Origin: Kryptolebias marmoratus
Lineage: Eukaryota > Chordata > Actinopteri > Cyprinodontiformes > Rivulidae
Assembly: GCF_001649575.2 (NCBI RefSeq)
Contig: NC_051440.1
Location: forward strand, 25,183,488-25,247,487
Direction: 5' to 3'
Length of the DNA stretch: 64,000 nucleotides
Below the pieces are notes generated by a model, which was given only the letters and a program-made list of their open reading frames with translations, made no database searches and was not told the origin of the DNA. This document shows, one piece after another, positions 11,815 to 23,963 of this stretch (positions within the stretch are counted from its first letter, which is position 1; each line of letters opens with the position of its first letter). The position numbers and the translations under genes are program-made.

Positions 11815-11945
11815 AGTCAATCCCATTCAAGATGGCTGCCACAGCTAATTTGGCAGATATCGAGCTAAAATTTGGTGTGGTAGTAGCTGAGAGTCATCCT
11901 CAACATGTACTCCAAGCACTGGTAATGAGGCCAGGCCTTTAATTT
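11815..11945 (+). repeat. family H copy 2: internal fragment
   Basis: Reads CCATTCAAGATGGCTGCC, ACAGCTAATTTGGCAGATAT, GAGCTAAAATTTGGTGTGG and GTCATCCTCAACATGTACTC. The same order is found in the copies at 44.7 and 48.7 kb, and in reverse complement at 27.3-27.6 and 50.7 kb. The terminal hairpins are missing. Confidence 0.6.
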
Positions 11946-13796
11946 TGTTTTAGTCGTCATTTCCTCTCCTGCTAGAGCTCCGATTTTTCACTATTTTGCT
12001 CCAATTACCAACAATAAGATGTGTCTTTCCAGAAATCTGTCAGTAAAAAGGAAATATTAAAAAAAAACTGCAGACATTGAGACAGACACAAGTCTGTTCT
12101 ACAGTTTTGTTTTGTTTTTTTACAGTTTGTGACGATTCACACCGCCAAAAGCAAATTATTTACAACCTTTAAGCCTTTAAATGATGTCTTCCTGAGTTGT
12201 ATGTGACGATGCTGTTCACGTCCTTCCTGTGTTTTCTGAAGCCAAGTAAACACCTTTCTGCTGCAATATTTCAGTGTCAAAAAATGATTCTCTGTGTGCA
12301 TTTTGTATCTGCCTGCACATTTCATATAACCCGGGGTCTCGGTAATCCATCATACACCAACGTCAGAACTAATATGTGACAACTTCACCTGAGGAAACAC
12401 TGTGACATTAATCAGCATAGATCATTCTGAGTTTCATCTTGGCAAACCTCAAACATTTAATAATGGCTGAGGAATGAAGTGGCTTATTACTCAATCTTTT
12501 ATTATTATTTTTACATGGTTATAACACGAACTAAGCTCTTTAAAACCGTAAAGGTTTAGGAAGATGGCTCCACGAACCGAGCAAACGATGTGCACAAAAG
12601 AGGAAAACATAGAAATGTGTCGTTACTGATTTAAAAAACACAAAAAGCCGAACAAAACATTCTCAAGGTAAGATGAGAAATTAGACTGTCATTATAGTGA
12701 AAATCGATCAGCCAGCATGGAAACGTTTTTGTAATGAAGCTTACAGAAGAAACAGAAAGCTATTTAAATTTGCATTTGAAGTGGATCTGGAAATGGAGAT
12801 GAGGTTCTGAAAAAGTGCAGCTGCTCGTCTGAGACTCCTCGAAGGCTTTCGGACGAGGTGCTCCAGTTTAAATCTTGAACATCATTATCTTTAAGATTCA
12901 CTGAAGGAGTGAGAGAAGAAGATGAAATGATCTTATTAACCCTTGCAGTTTAATACCTTGTCTTATGTAATAAGAGTGTGGTCATTATGGGGCCTCTTGT
13001 CTTCTCCTGGATCATTTCTGTCATTTAAAGTATGCAGTGTTTAAGAAACCATAACTGTTTAGTTTGGTTAGTTTTCTTAACCAAACTGTTTCAAACAAAT
13101 GATCCTAACTGGAACTTGGGAACCTTTCCTTTGCTGTAATTCTATCAAAGAGGGCAAAAGTCAAAAAAATACTCATCGTCTCTAGCAGCTAAAGAAAATT
13201 TTAAATTCTCCCTCTGAGAGTTTTCTAGTTAAATAAAATATATTAAAACAGGTAAAGTTGCCATGCAACAGATGAGTAAATGATGCCATTTCAAGGACAT
13301 AAAGAGCATAGAAGCTGAAATGCAGAGATTTCAATCGATGTTTTTGGGGTTTCCTGATAGTTCAGGGTTTAAAGCAAAGCTTTGCAGCTCTGTGCATTCA
13401 GAGATTTCAACGTGAGTTACATTTCAGGCCTGTCCCCGAGCTCAGCAACAAGTCTTAATGTGGTCATTTTCTCATTCTTTGATCTGCAGAGAAAAAAAGG
13501 CTTTGCAGCTCAGAGATTGGCATCATCAATCTGCAGCAGCAGCATCTGTTGCACCAAAAACCAGTTTAGTCTTAAAATCTTTTCATCTGCATTTGTGTGA
13601 AAGGATGAGGGCAAAGGCTACCACACTCTTCAAATACTGACAGTAACTAAACATGTTGAGGATTAAATATATACTGTATAAAGTGCTAAAAATGTAACAA
13701 AACTACCAAAGGACAACCCTGTGATTTTAATACTGTTTTAATAAAACTGCATTATGAGTATTTAATTTAACAATTAAATACTGTAATGTAGATTAA

Positions 13797-14120
13797 GGGC
13801 TGACATTTATATGCATCTTTCTATGGCCAATACCGATGAGCTGATAGTTGATATATAACACAAATTTTTGGTGTTATGTTTTTCATTTAACAAAAAAATA
13901 TCAATACCAGAGAGTCTATATTTGTAAGAGCATTCTCGCTTAAAAAAAAACTAAATTATGGGCAACAGAAAGCTGGTTGTAACAGCTGCTGCTGCATCTT
14001 CATTTTCCTAATTGATGATTGTTTAAGTATGCCCAAGTGTGGCTGATTTACAATGTTTTAAAAGTGGCTAATATCGGCCGATTAAAATCAGTCGGCTGAT
14101 TAATTGGCGTCTCTCTGATG
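13797..14120. repeat. degenerate dispersed repeat (ATCGGCCGATTA type)
   Basis: Contains TGGCCAATACCGATGAGCTG near the left and ATATCGGCCGATTAAAATC plus TCGGCTGATTAATTGG near the right. This alternating pattern is typical of old DNA-transposon remnants common in fish. No terminal repeats or target duplication were resolved. Confidence 0.35.
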
Positions 14121-14162
14121 AAAATAATTGAGATGTTTGCATGAATGTGATGATCATTTTAT

Positions 14163-14400
14163 GAGTTGGACATCCATCCATCCATTTTCTTTCCGGGTCT
14201 CACTGTGTGAGAGGCGGGGGACACCCTGGACAGGTCCATCACAGGGACACATAGAGACAACCGAGACAGGAGGAAACCGGAGTACCCGGAGTAAACCCGC
14301 GTGAGCACACAGGGAGAACATGCAAACTCCACCCAGAAAGACCCAGGATGCGATCCTGCAACCTTCTTATTGGGAAGCGACAGCTCTAACCACTACAAGT
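14163..14400 (-). repeat. dispersed fish repeat ending in a (GATG)n tail
   Basis: On the minus strand the block ends in GAAAATGGATGGATGGATG, the tail expected for elements mobilised by Rex3/RTE-type LINEs. The body includes GAGGCGGGGGACACCCTGG, GGAGGAAACCGGAGTACCC and GGGAGAACATGCAAACTCC (plus strand), a combination very common in teleost genomes. A shorter fragment of the same family lies at 39665-39735. Probably a non-autonomous, SINE-like repeat. Confidence 0.55.
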
Positions 14401-14443
14401 TGTACAATTGGATTAAATTTAACTGTAAGAATGTCCTGATTCG

Positions 14444-14448
14444 ACTTG
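14444..14448 (+). repeat. target-site duplication ACTTG, left copy
   Basis: Identical to 14950-14954 on the other side of the solo LTR. Confidence 0.75.
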
Positions 14449-14949
14449 TGTGAGGATTCCGGTTCTCGGAGTCCGGTCCACTGTGGTCCCTCACTGGAGG
14501 GTCTGGAGTGCTAGAGACCTCCACTTGAGGACCCTGGCTCGGGTGAGTGGATGGCAACGGGGGGGAGGACATGTGGGTCAGAATGACGTCTCCTCTCGGT
14601 GTTCAGGAGGAACCTGTGAGGATTCCGGTTCTTTGTATCCGGTTCGGGTTTTTGTTGTTTCTTTTGTGAGTTGTTCATGTCTTGATTTTTGGTTCACCTG
14701 TTTTTGATTCTGTGATTATGTTTGTAGAGTATTTAAGGGCATTTGGGTTTCAGTTAGTTGGGGGGTCCTTGTATGTCTTTTTGAGGTCCTTGTTTATTGA
14801 GATGTTTTTGGAATCTGGATGTGGCTATGTTTTTTTTTTAGTAATCAAGAGAAGTTTTGATTAAAGGAGATTTTTTCCTCACCTGCTGCCTACTGGTCCT
14901 CATCTTGCCTTGGAGCCGTAGGTGCGTGTCAGCACCCAGGTTCGTGACA
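14449..14949 (+). mobile_element. solo LTR, 501 bp
   Basis: It begins TGTGAGGATTCC and ends TTCGTGACA, so it has TG...CA ends, and is flanked by perfect 5-bp ACTTG copies. A TATTTAAG box lies at 14730-14737 and an ATTAAA poly(A) signal at 14860-14865. The 18-bp start motif recurs at 14615-14632. No second LTR or coding region is adjacent, so it is a solo LTR left by recombination. The TGACA end resembles fish Ty3/gypsy elements, which is a memory-based guess. The small ORFs inside are not genes. Confidence 0.75.
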
Positions 14950-14954
14950 ACTTG
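14950..14954 (+). repeat. target-site duplication ACTTG, right copy
   Basis: Identical to 14444-14448. Confidence 0.75.
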
Positions 14955-15029
14955 TAACTAGAATGAAATCAATCAAATTCAGGCCTGTAACTGGATTTTA
15001 ATTGGACCTATTTGAGACTTACGATGACT

Positions 15030-15245
15030 TTTGTTGTGACTCTGCAATCTCTTGGCAACATTCCTCAGAGATGTTGGTCCACATTGACATGGTAGCATCA
15101 CACAGTTGCTGCAGATTAGTCAGCTGCACATTCGTGATGTGAATCTCCCGTTCCACATCTCAACTTTTCCGGATTGATCTGAGATCCTGGACTGTGGAGA
15201 CCACTGGAGTTCAGTGAATTGAGACTCATCAGACCACGCAATGGG
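15030..15245 (-). pseudogene. fragment of a Tc1-like transposase gene
   Basis: On the minus strand this reads like the C-terminal part of a fish Tc1/mariner-type transposase: a TGGTCTGATGAGTCT (WSDES) stretch, then a CTCCACAGTCCAGGATC (PQSxD) stretch, then CTGCAGCAACTGTGTGATG and GTGGACCAACATCTCTGAG. The DESQ and PQS parts are closer together than in a complete gene, so an internal deletion is likely. Stops and frame breaks are present. Confidence 0.5.
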
Positions 15246-16607
15246 AAATGGGATTCTCTCTTTCTCTGAGGTCTCCAGGATAAAGCATCTAAAAATTTAG
15301 TACTAAAACTCTCTGGTCTTTGCCTATGGGCTGATTTACAACCAGGAGAGCAGGTTCCTGCCACTGACCCAAAAAACTGACGTCAAAGTGACATAAGACA
15401 GAAAATATGTTAAGCGTAAAAAGGCAAAATGCTGGAAAAAGAACAGCAAAGAAAAACCAAAAGCACAAGTAAGCATAGATTGCATGGAGGAAACCTGAGC
15501 AGAGAGGAGAAGCAGAAGAAAGCTGGGTCATGGGGGAGCAAGAAAAGTAGAGTTTTGTTGTCGAGGGGAGCAAGAAGTAAAAGGAGAAGGGGGAGGTCAG
15601 AGATGGAGTGAAAGTCCAGTAATTGCTTTGACCTTGCGCTGAGACGAGGTGTAACTCAGTCAAAGCGAGTGATGAATTCCATGCCCTCGGCCCCGTTGTG
15701 GGAACAAAGCCACCGCTCTCAGGGATTTTTGTTTATGACCACTTCGAGCGAAACATGGAGGGGGGAGACTCTAGGTGGGTGAGGTTTCCCTGCAGCCAGC
15801 GGAACCAGTTAAATGGAGGAGGAGGACTGGAGGGGATACTTAAAGGCCAGAGAAACAAGACAGAGTGCAGGAGGAAAAATGGTAACACGTTTGGGGAGGA
15901 TGGGTTTTGACTGTGTGACCTGTCAGATGGAGGTTTATGACTTCTGATAGACTGAAAACTGAAGAAACCAGCACTCTCTTTTTGTTTTCCTCTCTTCGGC
16001 AGGTTACAACAGCTCCAGAGACTTCTAGCATAGAAAATAGCTTTTTTCCTGCTCATTAAACTTTCATAAGCTGTGTGGCAGCAACAGAAAAATATGTTAC
16101 GTTGTAAAATGGCTTACACCAGGTAATTTGTTGTATGAAAAATTATCTCTTATATGTCTTATGTGCTTTGATGGGCTGTTTTAAGCCTTGGAAGCATGCT
16201 ACATGCTTTAATAAAGATATTATTCTCAGGTTTAAAGAGTAATTTAAATTGATTAATGCTTTAATATTTTCTCAAGAAATTTTAAAACAGTTTTGTTTTT
16301 TTTTCAACCTCGCTAACTAAATATTTTTCTTTTCTTCTGTAGGAGTTTACAAAATCTCCTGAGAGTTCTTCCTCCTGCAGAATCAACTCTAAACCACACA
16401 GATATAAATGTATTGATGCAAAAGTATTAAAATAGAGAACATCAAACTAAATTTCAACACGTTCAAAAATGAGGTTTCTGCTGGTCCTGAGTAAAGCAAA
16501 ACATTGATTAGAAAATACTTCAAATATTTTATTGTTGCATTTTTTATTCGGTTATACTACCACCTCAAAGTTAAGAGTTAAGTGCATTTTGCAAAATACC
16601 AAATTAT

Positions 16608-17620
16608 AGGAATGCATATCGCCCATCAGCTCCTCGGAGTCCAAGGTTGTGGTTCTCAACGGGTGGAATGCTCCCTCCGGGTCAAGGGTGATTCTCTGCC
16701 TCAAGTATCTGGGAGTCTTGTTCCTGAGTGATGGTAGGATGGAGCGGGAGATTGATCAACGGATTGGTTGAGGTGAAGAAAGAGTCGAGACAAAAGACAA
16801 AACTCTGGACTTCCTGCTCCGTCTACATTCCAACCCTCACCTGTGGTCATGAGGTTTGGATCAGGACTGAAAGAACGAGATCCTGGATCCAAGCTGCTGG
16901 AATAAGCTTCCTTCGTAGGGCAGCCGGGCTCAGCCTCAGAGAGAAGGTGAGGAGCTCGGAGTAGAGTCGCTGCTCCTCCTCATCGAAAGGCGTCAGCTGA
17001 GGTGGTTCATCTGATTAGGACGCCTCCCTTTGGAGGTTTTTCAGGCATGTCTCACTGGAAGGAGACCTCGCAGCAGACCCAGAACTCCCTGCAGGGATTA
17101 TGTTTCCTCTCTGGTCTGGAAACTCCTCGGGATCCTCCAGGAGGAGCTGCAGAGGGAGGTCTGGGTTTGTCTCCTGGATCCACAACCCGACCACAGATAA
17201 GATGGATGGATATATATCACCTTTCATGCCAACATTTTAAACTAAGATTATCTCATGATGAGAAGGGACAAAGTTATAGTCGTTTAATTTTTGTAAATGA
17301 CGTCATCTGCAATCTTGAGCAAATTCTTGCAAGACTATTTTTGAGTCTCAGCTACTACCACATCAAATTTAGCTCAATATCTGTAAAACTGACCGTGATA
17401 CAGCCATTTTTGAGTTAAATTATGGGAAATTCAAAACATTGTAGATGTACATCTAATGATGGGTTTCTGAGAGATTCATTGAAATCTGTTCAATGGCTCA
17501 TAACATATTTTGCTAACAGACAGAAGAGCTGATGCTCTACAAATACACCAAATTTTAGCTCAATAACTATAAAATTTACTGAGTTATAGCCACTGTTGAG
17601 TTTCTTAAAGTCCTAAATAG
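16608..17620 (-). repeat. family H copy 3, interrupted by a Rex3-like LINE fragment
   Basis: The hairpin-end half (GGAATGCATATCGCCC) lies at 16608-16621. The rest resumes at about 17213 with ATATCACCTTTCATGCC and continues through GCTACTACCACATCAAATTT, TAGATGTACATCTAATGATG and TATTTTGCTAACAGACAG. Between the two halves sits the LINE fragment, with ATATC on both sides as a possible duplication. Confidence 0.6.
16622..17212 (+). mobile_element. Rex3-like (RTE clade) LINE 3' fragment
   Basis: Translated pieces in order are YLGVLFLSDGRMEREID, then after a gap in identity SVYIPTLTCGHEVWI, RTRSWIQAAGISFLRRAAG and LSLREKVRSSE, all typical of the end of the reverse-transcriptase region. It then runs into a divergent non-coding part ending in GATAAGATGGATGGATA, i.e. 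a GATG-type tail, as described for Rex3. Several frame breaks make it a dead fragment. Confidence 0.65.
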
Positions 17621-20168
17621 ACCAAGTCGTATTTTGTCACGAATCATACATTTAGCGTCGTTGACTTTCTAATAAAAATAGAAAAGTCAACCAAAGTACT
17701 TGCACTCAAAGTTCCTCCTAATGTGATCGTTTCTCAACACTCCTGAAAGGGATTCGGGACTCGCGAGTCATTAAGCGCAGGTCAATCTTTGCACTCGTCC
17801 CCAACATTTTCGTTTCCAAAAACAGCCACAGAAAAGCCCCGATTAAACTGATGGAAACAGAATTACTCTGCACTCCAAAAGGTGCAACTGCTGCTCCAAC
17901 TTCTATTTCAGCTCCCCGGTCTGCCACGGTACCCACCTCCCTCGAGAGCCCATGGTAATTATCTTGTCATGGGCTAGATTGGTTTGTTGAACACAGGCGA
18001 TTACGCCGAGGCTGATTGGCGCAAAATATAACCGGCTCCAGCGTCCCTAATGAAGAGGGATGTGAACTCGTGTCGAGCTGCTGTCACGCATTAAATGCCA
18101 GCCCACATGTCAGAGCTGACACCGGCGCCGAGGTCGAGATGGGGGCCTTGATTACGACTTATCATCCAATATCCGATTGATAAGTGTTAAACAGTGATAA
18201 GCTGCTAAGAATAACATGGAGCAGAGAAGAAAAAAACAAAAGCTACTGTAATTAAAGTGGGTAATACATAAGTTCTGGTACTGAAATATTCACTCAAACA
18301 CTATCAGCAGCGACAACTGGTGATTAAATTGTAAATCTTTCGACTGGCAGAAAATTAACAGTAATTGGTCTGCATTTATAACTTGAGCTGCGACTGCAGG
18401 AAGTTTTACATTGTGTTTCTCATTCCCTCACTAATGGTGGCAGGGCTACGTACCTGCCAACATCAGCCTCGGTCCTGCCTGAGAGCATTCTGGTATGTGG
18501 ACGGGTTGCAGATCCAACTCACAGCCCCTATAATTAGTCGGCAGCTCGAAGCGTCGCCTGAGCCGCCGTTCTGCCTGTTGATTCGCTGCTTTGATTCTAA
18601 ATTTAAATATCTCATTGAAGAAACAACTGCAATTAAGCTCGGCACACATGCTTAAGATGTATGAGAAATTAAGTTCCCTTTAAGGGAACTTTATTTGTCT
18701 AATATTTCCAAAGAATGAGTCGTTTCAACTTTGGTGACAGCATGATTTTCATCCAGCGCCTTAATCTTAATTCTGAATATTGACTTTCATCTCAATTTAA
18801 CTTCAATCACGTTTAAACATTAAGCCAGACTTTAATGAAGCAAGTTAATCTAGTCTCATTAAAGTGCTGTCAGTGCAAAGGGTAAGATTGTTTACTTTGA
18901 GTTAATGAAACTTCAGAACCTATAAACATGATTTGTTCTGCCTCGACTTTGAACCACAGAGGTCATTATTGTATTAAATCAAGAAACAACAAGAACAAGT
19001 ATTTTACAGGCTTTTAGACATTTATTATTAGGGAGTAAACATTTAAGTGTTTGCCTGTTTATCACATATATGTGCATTATTACAAATTACAATGATCAAG
19101 AAAACAAAAATACTGCTAGTGAAGATTATTATCCATGTTTTTCATTGATTTCTTTGTATTTTTAGACAAAACTTATAATATCTCAACACACAAAGGCATT
19201 AGAATGAAAGAGTTCTTACTATATATAAAATTAAAATGGCCATGAATTAACTTTTACGAAATATTCACACAATTTGTAGCAAAGCTCCAAGAGTTCATGG
19301 CAGGAAATTTAGCAAATGCTGCTGAAGATAATATATCTGCTTTTGAAGTTATGATGCTAAAATCTCATTAAAAGGTTTGATTGTTTATCTGCACCATGTT
19401 TTACCGTTGATTAATTAAATTATACTTCACATCTAAATGAATCTTGGTCTCTTTTTATTTGCCTCTGAACATCTTGTTTTTAACTTGAGCAGTCAAAAAT
19501 GGTAATGTGCACGAGAGAAACAAAAAAGATCTCACACACATACAGCATCAGTCAACGCTAAGCTCTCTCTTCAGTTTTCATTTGGAGTTTATTTCCAGTC
19601 AAACAAAATAACGAGGGGAGCCAGCTGAAATAATAATAAGACGACAGGGTTAGTTAGATGTAATTAGGCAAGGAAGCAGGAGAAAGAGAGAAAATGAGAA
19701 GGTGACGGCACAAACTGGGGGAAGACGAGAGGAAAGAAACGTGAAGAAGGAACTAGTTGGAATAAAATAAACCGAAGAGCATCAGCCTAAATTTTAGTGA
19801 GGCGGACATTTATTTCCTAAATCAATAACCACACCGATGTTACAATACTTTATACGTTGCTTAATATTTATTTTATTATTTATTTGTGTACAAACTTGTT
19901 GCCTTTTATCTTTCTCCCAGGGGTCGAGGTTTTGTCTCGTGACAACAGTCCGGTCTGATAATTTAATCAGAGAAACGGGAGGATTTTTAATTTTAACTGG
20001 GTAAAATTAAACAGACAGATGTGCACGGCTTTCCGGTTTGGATTTCTCGTTTTATTTGAAGTACGACTTGAGATTATTAAAGGTAAATGGTGAAGAAAAA
20101 AAACGTCTGTAAGGAAATTCTAAAAAAATATAAAACTAAAGAAGTCGTGCTGGCATTTTATATATTAA
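17621..20168. other. intronic DNA, mostly unique-looking
   Basis: No gene, LINE or terminal-repeat element was recognised. The part from about 17990 to 18660 is less AT-rich, lacks simple repeats and contains several homeodomain-type ATTA sites; it might be a conserved non-coding element, but conservation cannot be judged here. Confidence 0.4.
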
Positions 20169-20240
20169 ACCCCAACCTGGGCTCGAACCTGCAGCTTGGA
20201 GATTACTAAACCACAGAACCACTGAGCTAAAGCAAACACA
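20169..20240 (-). tRNA. tRNA-derived sequence (pseudogene or SINE head)
   Basis: On the minus strand there is an A-box-like TTTAGCTCAGTGGTTCTG and, about 30 nt later, a B-box GGTTCGAGCCC, the spacing of an RNA polymerase III internal promoter. The acceptor and T stems do not pair well, so it is unlikely to be a functional tRNA. A tRNA pseudogene or the head of a SINE is more likely. Confidence 0.45.
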
Positions 20241-20249
20241 CCTCAAGGA

Positions 20250-23200
20250 AATCACAGATTTAGATAAATAAGATCAACCTGTGGCTAATCTGAACAGTTA
20301 CAGACAGAAAATGTTGTAAATGTTGTTTATCTTTTTAATTTTCTGCGTTCAGTTCATGTTCAATTCCAGTCTGTCTGCTCCGAGCTGCTGACTGATAACT
20401 GATAATGATAATTTTAGTCTCATGAATGGGTTTTAAACAGAAAATCTCCACTGATGGACACAGCAAGGTTAGCTGCATTAAACAAGATGAGATGTAACGT
20501 TAGTATTGGTTGTATCACTGCGGTAAAACCAGCAGAATGTGTCCACGGGGTGGGATATTTTACATTTTACTCCCAATGAGCCTCTTTCTGAGCTGCCCTG
20601 CAGTCCTGATCACTGCCGATGGGCGACATGTTAAATCTACTGACCTGCACCGCCCTAGAACTGCAAATATGTCAAAAAGCTGAGAACAAATCGTTTAAAA
20701 TTTCATTTAAAATTGTCAAAACAGTTGAAAAACACAAAGAAAATTCACATTGTTTATTAGGAGGAACTACTTTGTGGGTGCACCAGATTGGTTCTACATG
20801 ATGGACGATAAAGAGTCTCCCAAACATTCTGCTACCTGGTAGTTAACAGATAAACAAACCCACCTACAAACGCTCAAACAGCCTTTTCTCATTCCTTCAC
20901 TTTCATGTGCAAGTTTAAAAATCAGTACACCTATTCAGCTTCCTGCACTGTTCTGAAAACAACAAAAAGTCGACCAAGTTGTTGTTTTTTTTGCCTTTTC
21001 ATTTGAACAAACTCCTCCAAGAGTTTGAAGTATCAGCTTCAAGCTTTTTCTAATATCCTATTAAGGCACAGGAGATTAAAAGTATTTTCATCAGACTTTG
21101 TGGGCGTGGCTTGACTTCAAAAATGTAACACAAAATTGTTACAACTCCAACATAAACCGTCTATCTGCACCAAAGTGCAAATGTTTGCTCATAATCTGGG
21201 CCTTTAACACAACCACGTGTCAATAATCCACCTGCTTCACCAAATCAGCTTCAAACTGTGTCAGAAAGACGACAACACGTTGAGGTCACATGCTACTAAA
21301 AACCGACTTATCGCCGGAGGGCGTGGCTTTGACGGGGCAGCGAATGTCGATATCCTGCCATGACACTAATTGTTGATTTCTGAGCTCCTCAGACAGCGTT
21401 CACCTTTGTTTTCCTCGCTGTATGTTTAGTGTGAAACACAACGTGGCTGTTTGTTTCCTGTGAAACTAATTAGGGTCAAACAGTTTAAAACACGACTATA
21501 ATGCAAGGATTAATAGTCTCTTTAAGGGTCCCAGCAAAACTATTTTAGCATCTTTGTAAAACAAGTCCATTAGTTTCCCATTTTTTTATTATATCACCTT
21601 CTAAAGGCATGCAGATATATCGTCCATTAGACTGTTTGCTTTTAACTGAATCACTTTTCATGACAAGTGGAGCATTGTTTCAGTAAGCTGTAAGGGTATT
21701 TGTATGCACAAGCTGTCAGTCATCAGTGCATTTCTGTCACAAACTAACTAGAAGACCTCCGATCCTGCCAAAAACACACACACACACCCAAACACACTCC
21801 TTTTCATCAAAACTTAATGTGTCCTTTCAATAATAATAATGAGAGAAAATGAAAAAGAATAATTAGGATGAGAATCTGTGATGTGTAGCATGTTAATAGC
21901 TTTAACAAAACACACTTTCATTACTTCAAAATGGAGAGACAGGCTTGAATTCTGCCCAGGGCCAGCAGCTTGGGAGATAATTGGAGATTCATGATGTGAT
22001 TGTGATTATTGATGATTATTACTGTGACCCGCCTCAAACAGAGCTCCTGCTGACGTAAACAACAGGTGTGGGCTTGCATTTTAGTGTTTAAACGCTGCTT
22101 TTAATGAATACAGAATCCAAATTGTTGGAGGATGGAAGTGCAAGCGTACACATGCACACAAACAGAGGTTTTATATGCAAAGATTGAGACAACTGCAGAA
22201 ATGTAATAAGGAAAAGAAACAAAGAGGAAATGAAGGCGTGTTGTTGTCTCTCTGCAACATCCATCAGGAACAAAACTGACTATGGAAAAAAACATCACTT
22301 AAGGAAGAAGACATGGATTCTTCAAAGAAAAATATCTGACGAAACTACGATCCTTTCCTTATACCACCTGAAATCATTTATATTTGGTATAATAATCAGG
22401 CAAAGAAAATATGTTCATGAAATTGCAACATGTATTAGAGCTTCAGTAAATATATATTTTTGTTTGTGTTGCTAAGCAGCTAAATCCCAAGTTGTTCTGT
22501 TTTTGATTAAAAGAAAAAGAAAGCAATAAACCGCACATAAAAAACTGCATTTTCTTTAATAAGGCAGGTTTAAAACTGACTCTTCCTTTTAACTCTTGTC
22601 TCTAATGAATAATATTTGACAGGGAAGTTTAAACTGTCAAAGGTTGGTGCTATCTTGTCCAGACTTGTGTTCATAAATGGTTCTTTTAAAGACTCAGGGC
22701 AACAAATGTTTTGGGTTTTAACAAAAGAAAACTGCAGTAATTCTGGATCACTGCATGCGCACATTCAAAGTTAAAGACGAGATTAAAGGTCCAGTGCGTA
22801 ACATTTAGTGACGTCTTTTTCTTGGACTTTCAAAGGATTTAATTAATAATTATCTCACTATCTTTGTTGTTTTTCCTTCTCTCTTCAATTTGCTGCCGTT
22901 ATGGTCTGAAGATTTATCATCCAGTCCTGCAGTGCTTTATTATTAAAAGTTTTTCTGTTTCTGTGTTACCAGCCTGCCTTCTACTTGATAAACTTGTATT
23001 TGGAGCCTTTTCCATCAACCAGGGATTGTTAGACCAACTGATTATTTATCTCCCTTTGCAAGCATGTGAGAGAAACTACAGTGGCTGATAGAAAACACAA
23101 AAGGCCCCCCGTAGGGCCAGTTTTCTGTTTGCTCACTTTGGGTTTCTGCAGAAACCTCGTTAAACTTGGCAGACTGTGCTGAAAGAGGATCAGTGCCATT

Positions 23201-23780
23201 GTTTTATTTACTTGTGTTGTTTCTAAATAGCTAACAATAAAAAAAACCTGATTCTTGTGCTCATAAAGACAAGATGCCAGAACAGCAGAATGATGCAGGT
23301 GGCTTTGGTCCAGAGTTTGCAGCAAACAATCCTTGGCTTCTTCTCTGGCTTCTTGCTCCACAGTAATTAAAAAATGACTTTTTTTAGCAGTGGTAATCAG
23401 ATTATGTCAAGTTTTCTCACACTGACGCAAAGTTCACATTTTAATGCAGTGCCACACAGAAGCTCAATAATTCAAATGAGTAAATTAATGGAGATTAAAA
23501 TGTACGGGTTAGAAAAGAAAACCTGCCCAGAGAGGGTTCTCACTGACACGGTGGCCTATTGAACCCTCAAACACTGGAACAGGTCCAATAAACCCTCCAG
23601 CAGCTCTGCAAGACAAAAGCAGGCATCCAACCAGGACACCTTCTCCTGACTCTGGATTTTGACCATCAGAGGCTCCATTCCAGCATCCAAACATTTTAAA
23701 CTGAAGCAATCTAATCTAATTTATTCTCATTTTGAAATGACAACTGTTGTAACACCATCGCAACAAGTGGAACTGACAAA
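20250..23780. other. intronic DNA with possible old repeats
   Basis: Two GGGCGTGGCTT motifs flank 21099-21330 and may mark an old dispersed repeat. AAAGGTCCAGTGCGTAACAT near 22786 resembles another common fish repeat. No coding sequence was recognised. Confidence 0.35.
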
Positions 23781-23963
23781 AAGACAGGAGACAGAACAGG
23801 AAGTGGCAGACGATGAAGATGTTTGGAGGGACGAGGATGGACAGGATTAGGAATGAGGACATCAGAGGTCCAGCACAGGTTGAAGGACTGAGATGGTTGG
23901 GACATGTGCAGAGGAGGGACAGAAGGATGTTAGAGACAAAGAGGAGACATATGGATGCAGTTA

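Noticed and set aside
14450..14864. Two open frames within the solo LTR
   Set aside because: LTRs are not coding; the frames coincide with the promoter and tail region of the repeat.
15289..16056. Overlapping minus-strand frames of 107-124 codons
   Set aside because: Low-complexity hydrophobic and Ser/Pro-rich translations opposite a purine-biased stretch; no splice or domain evidence.
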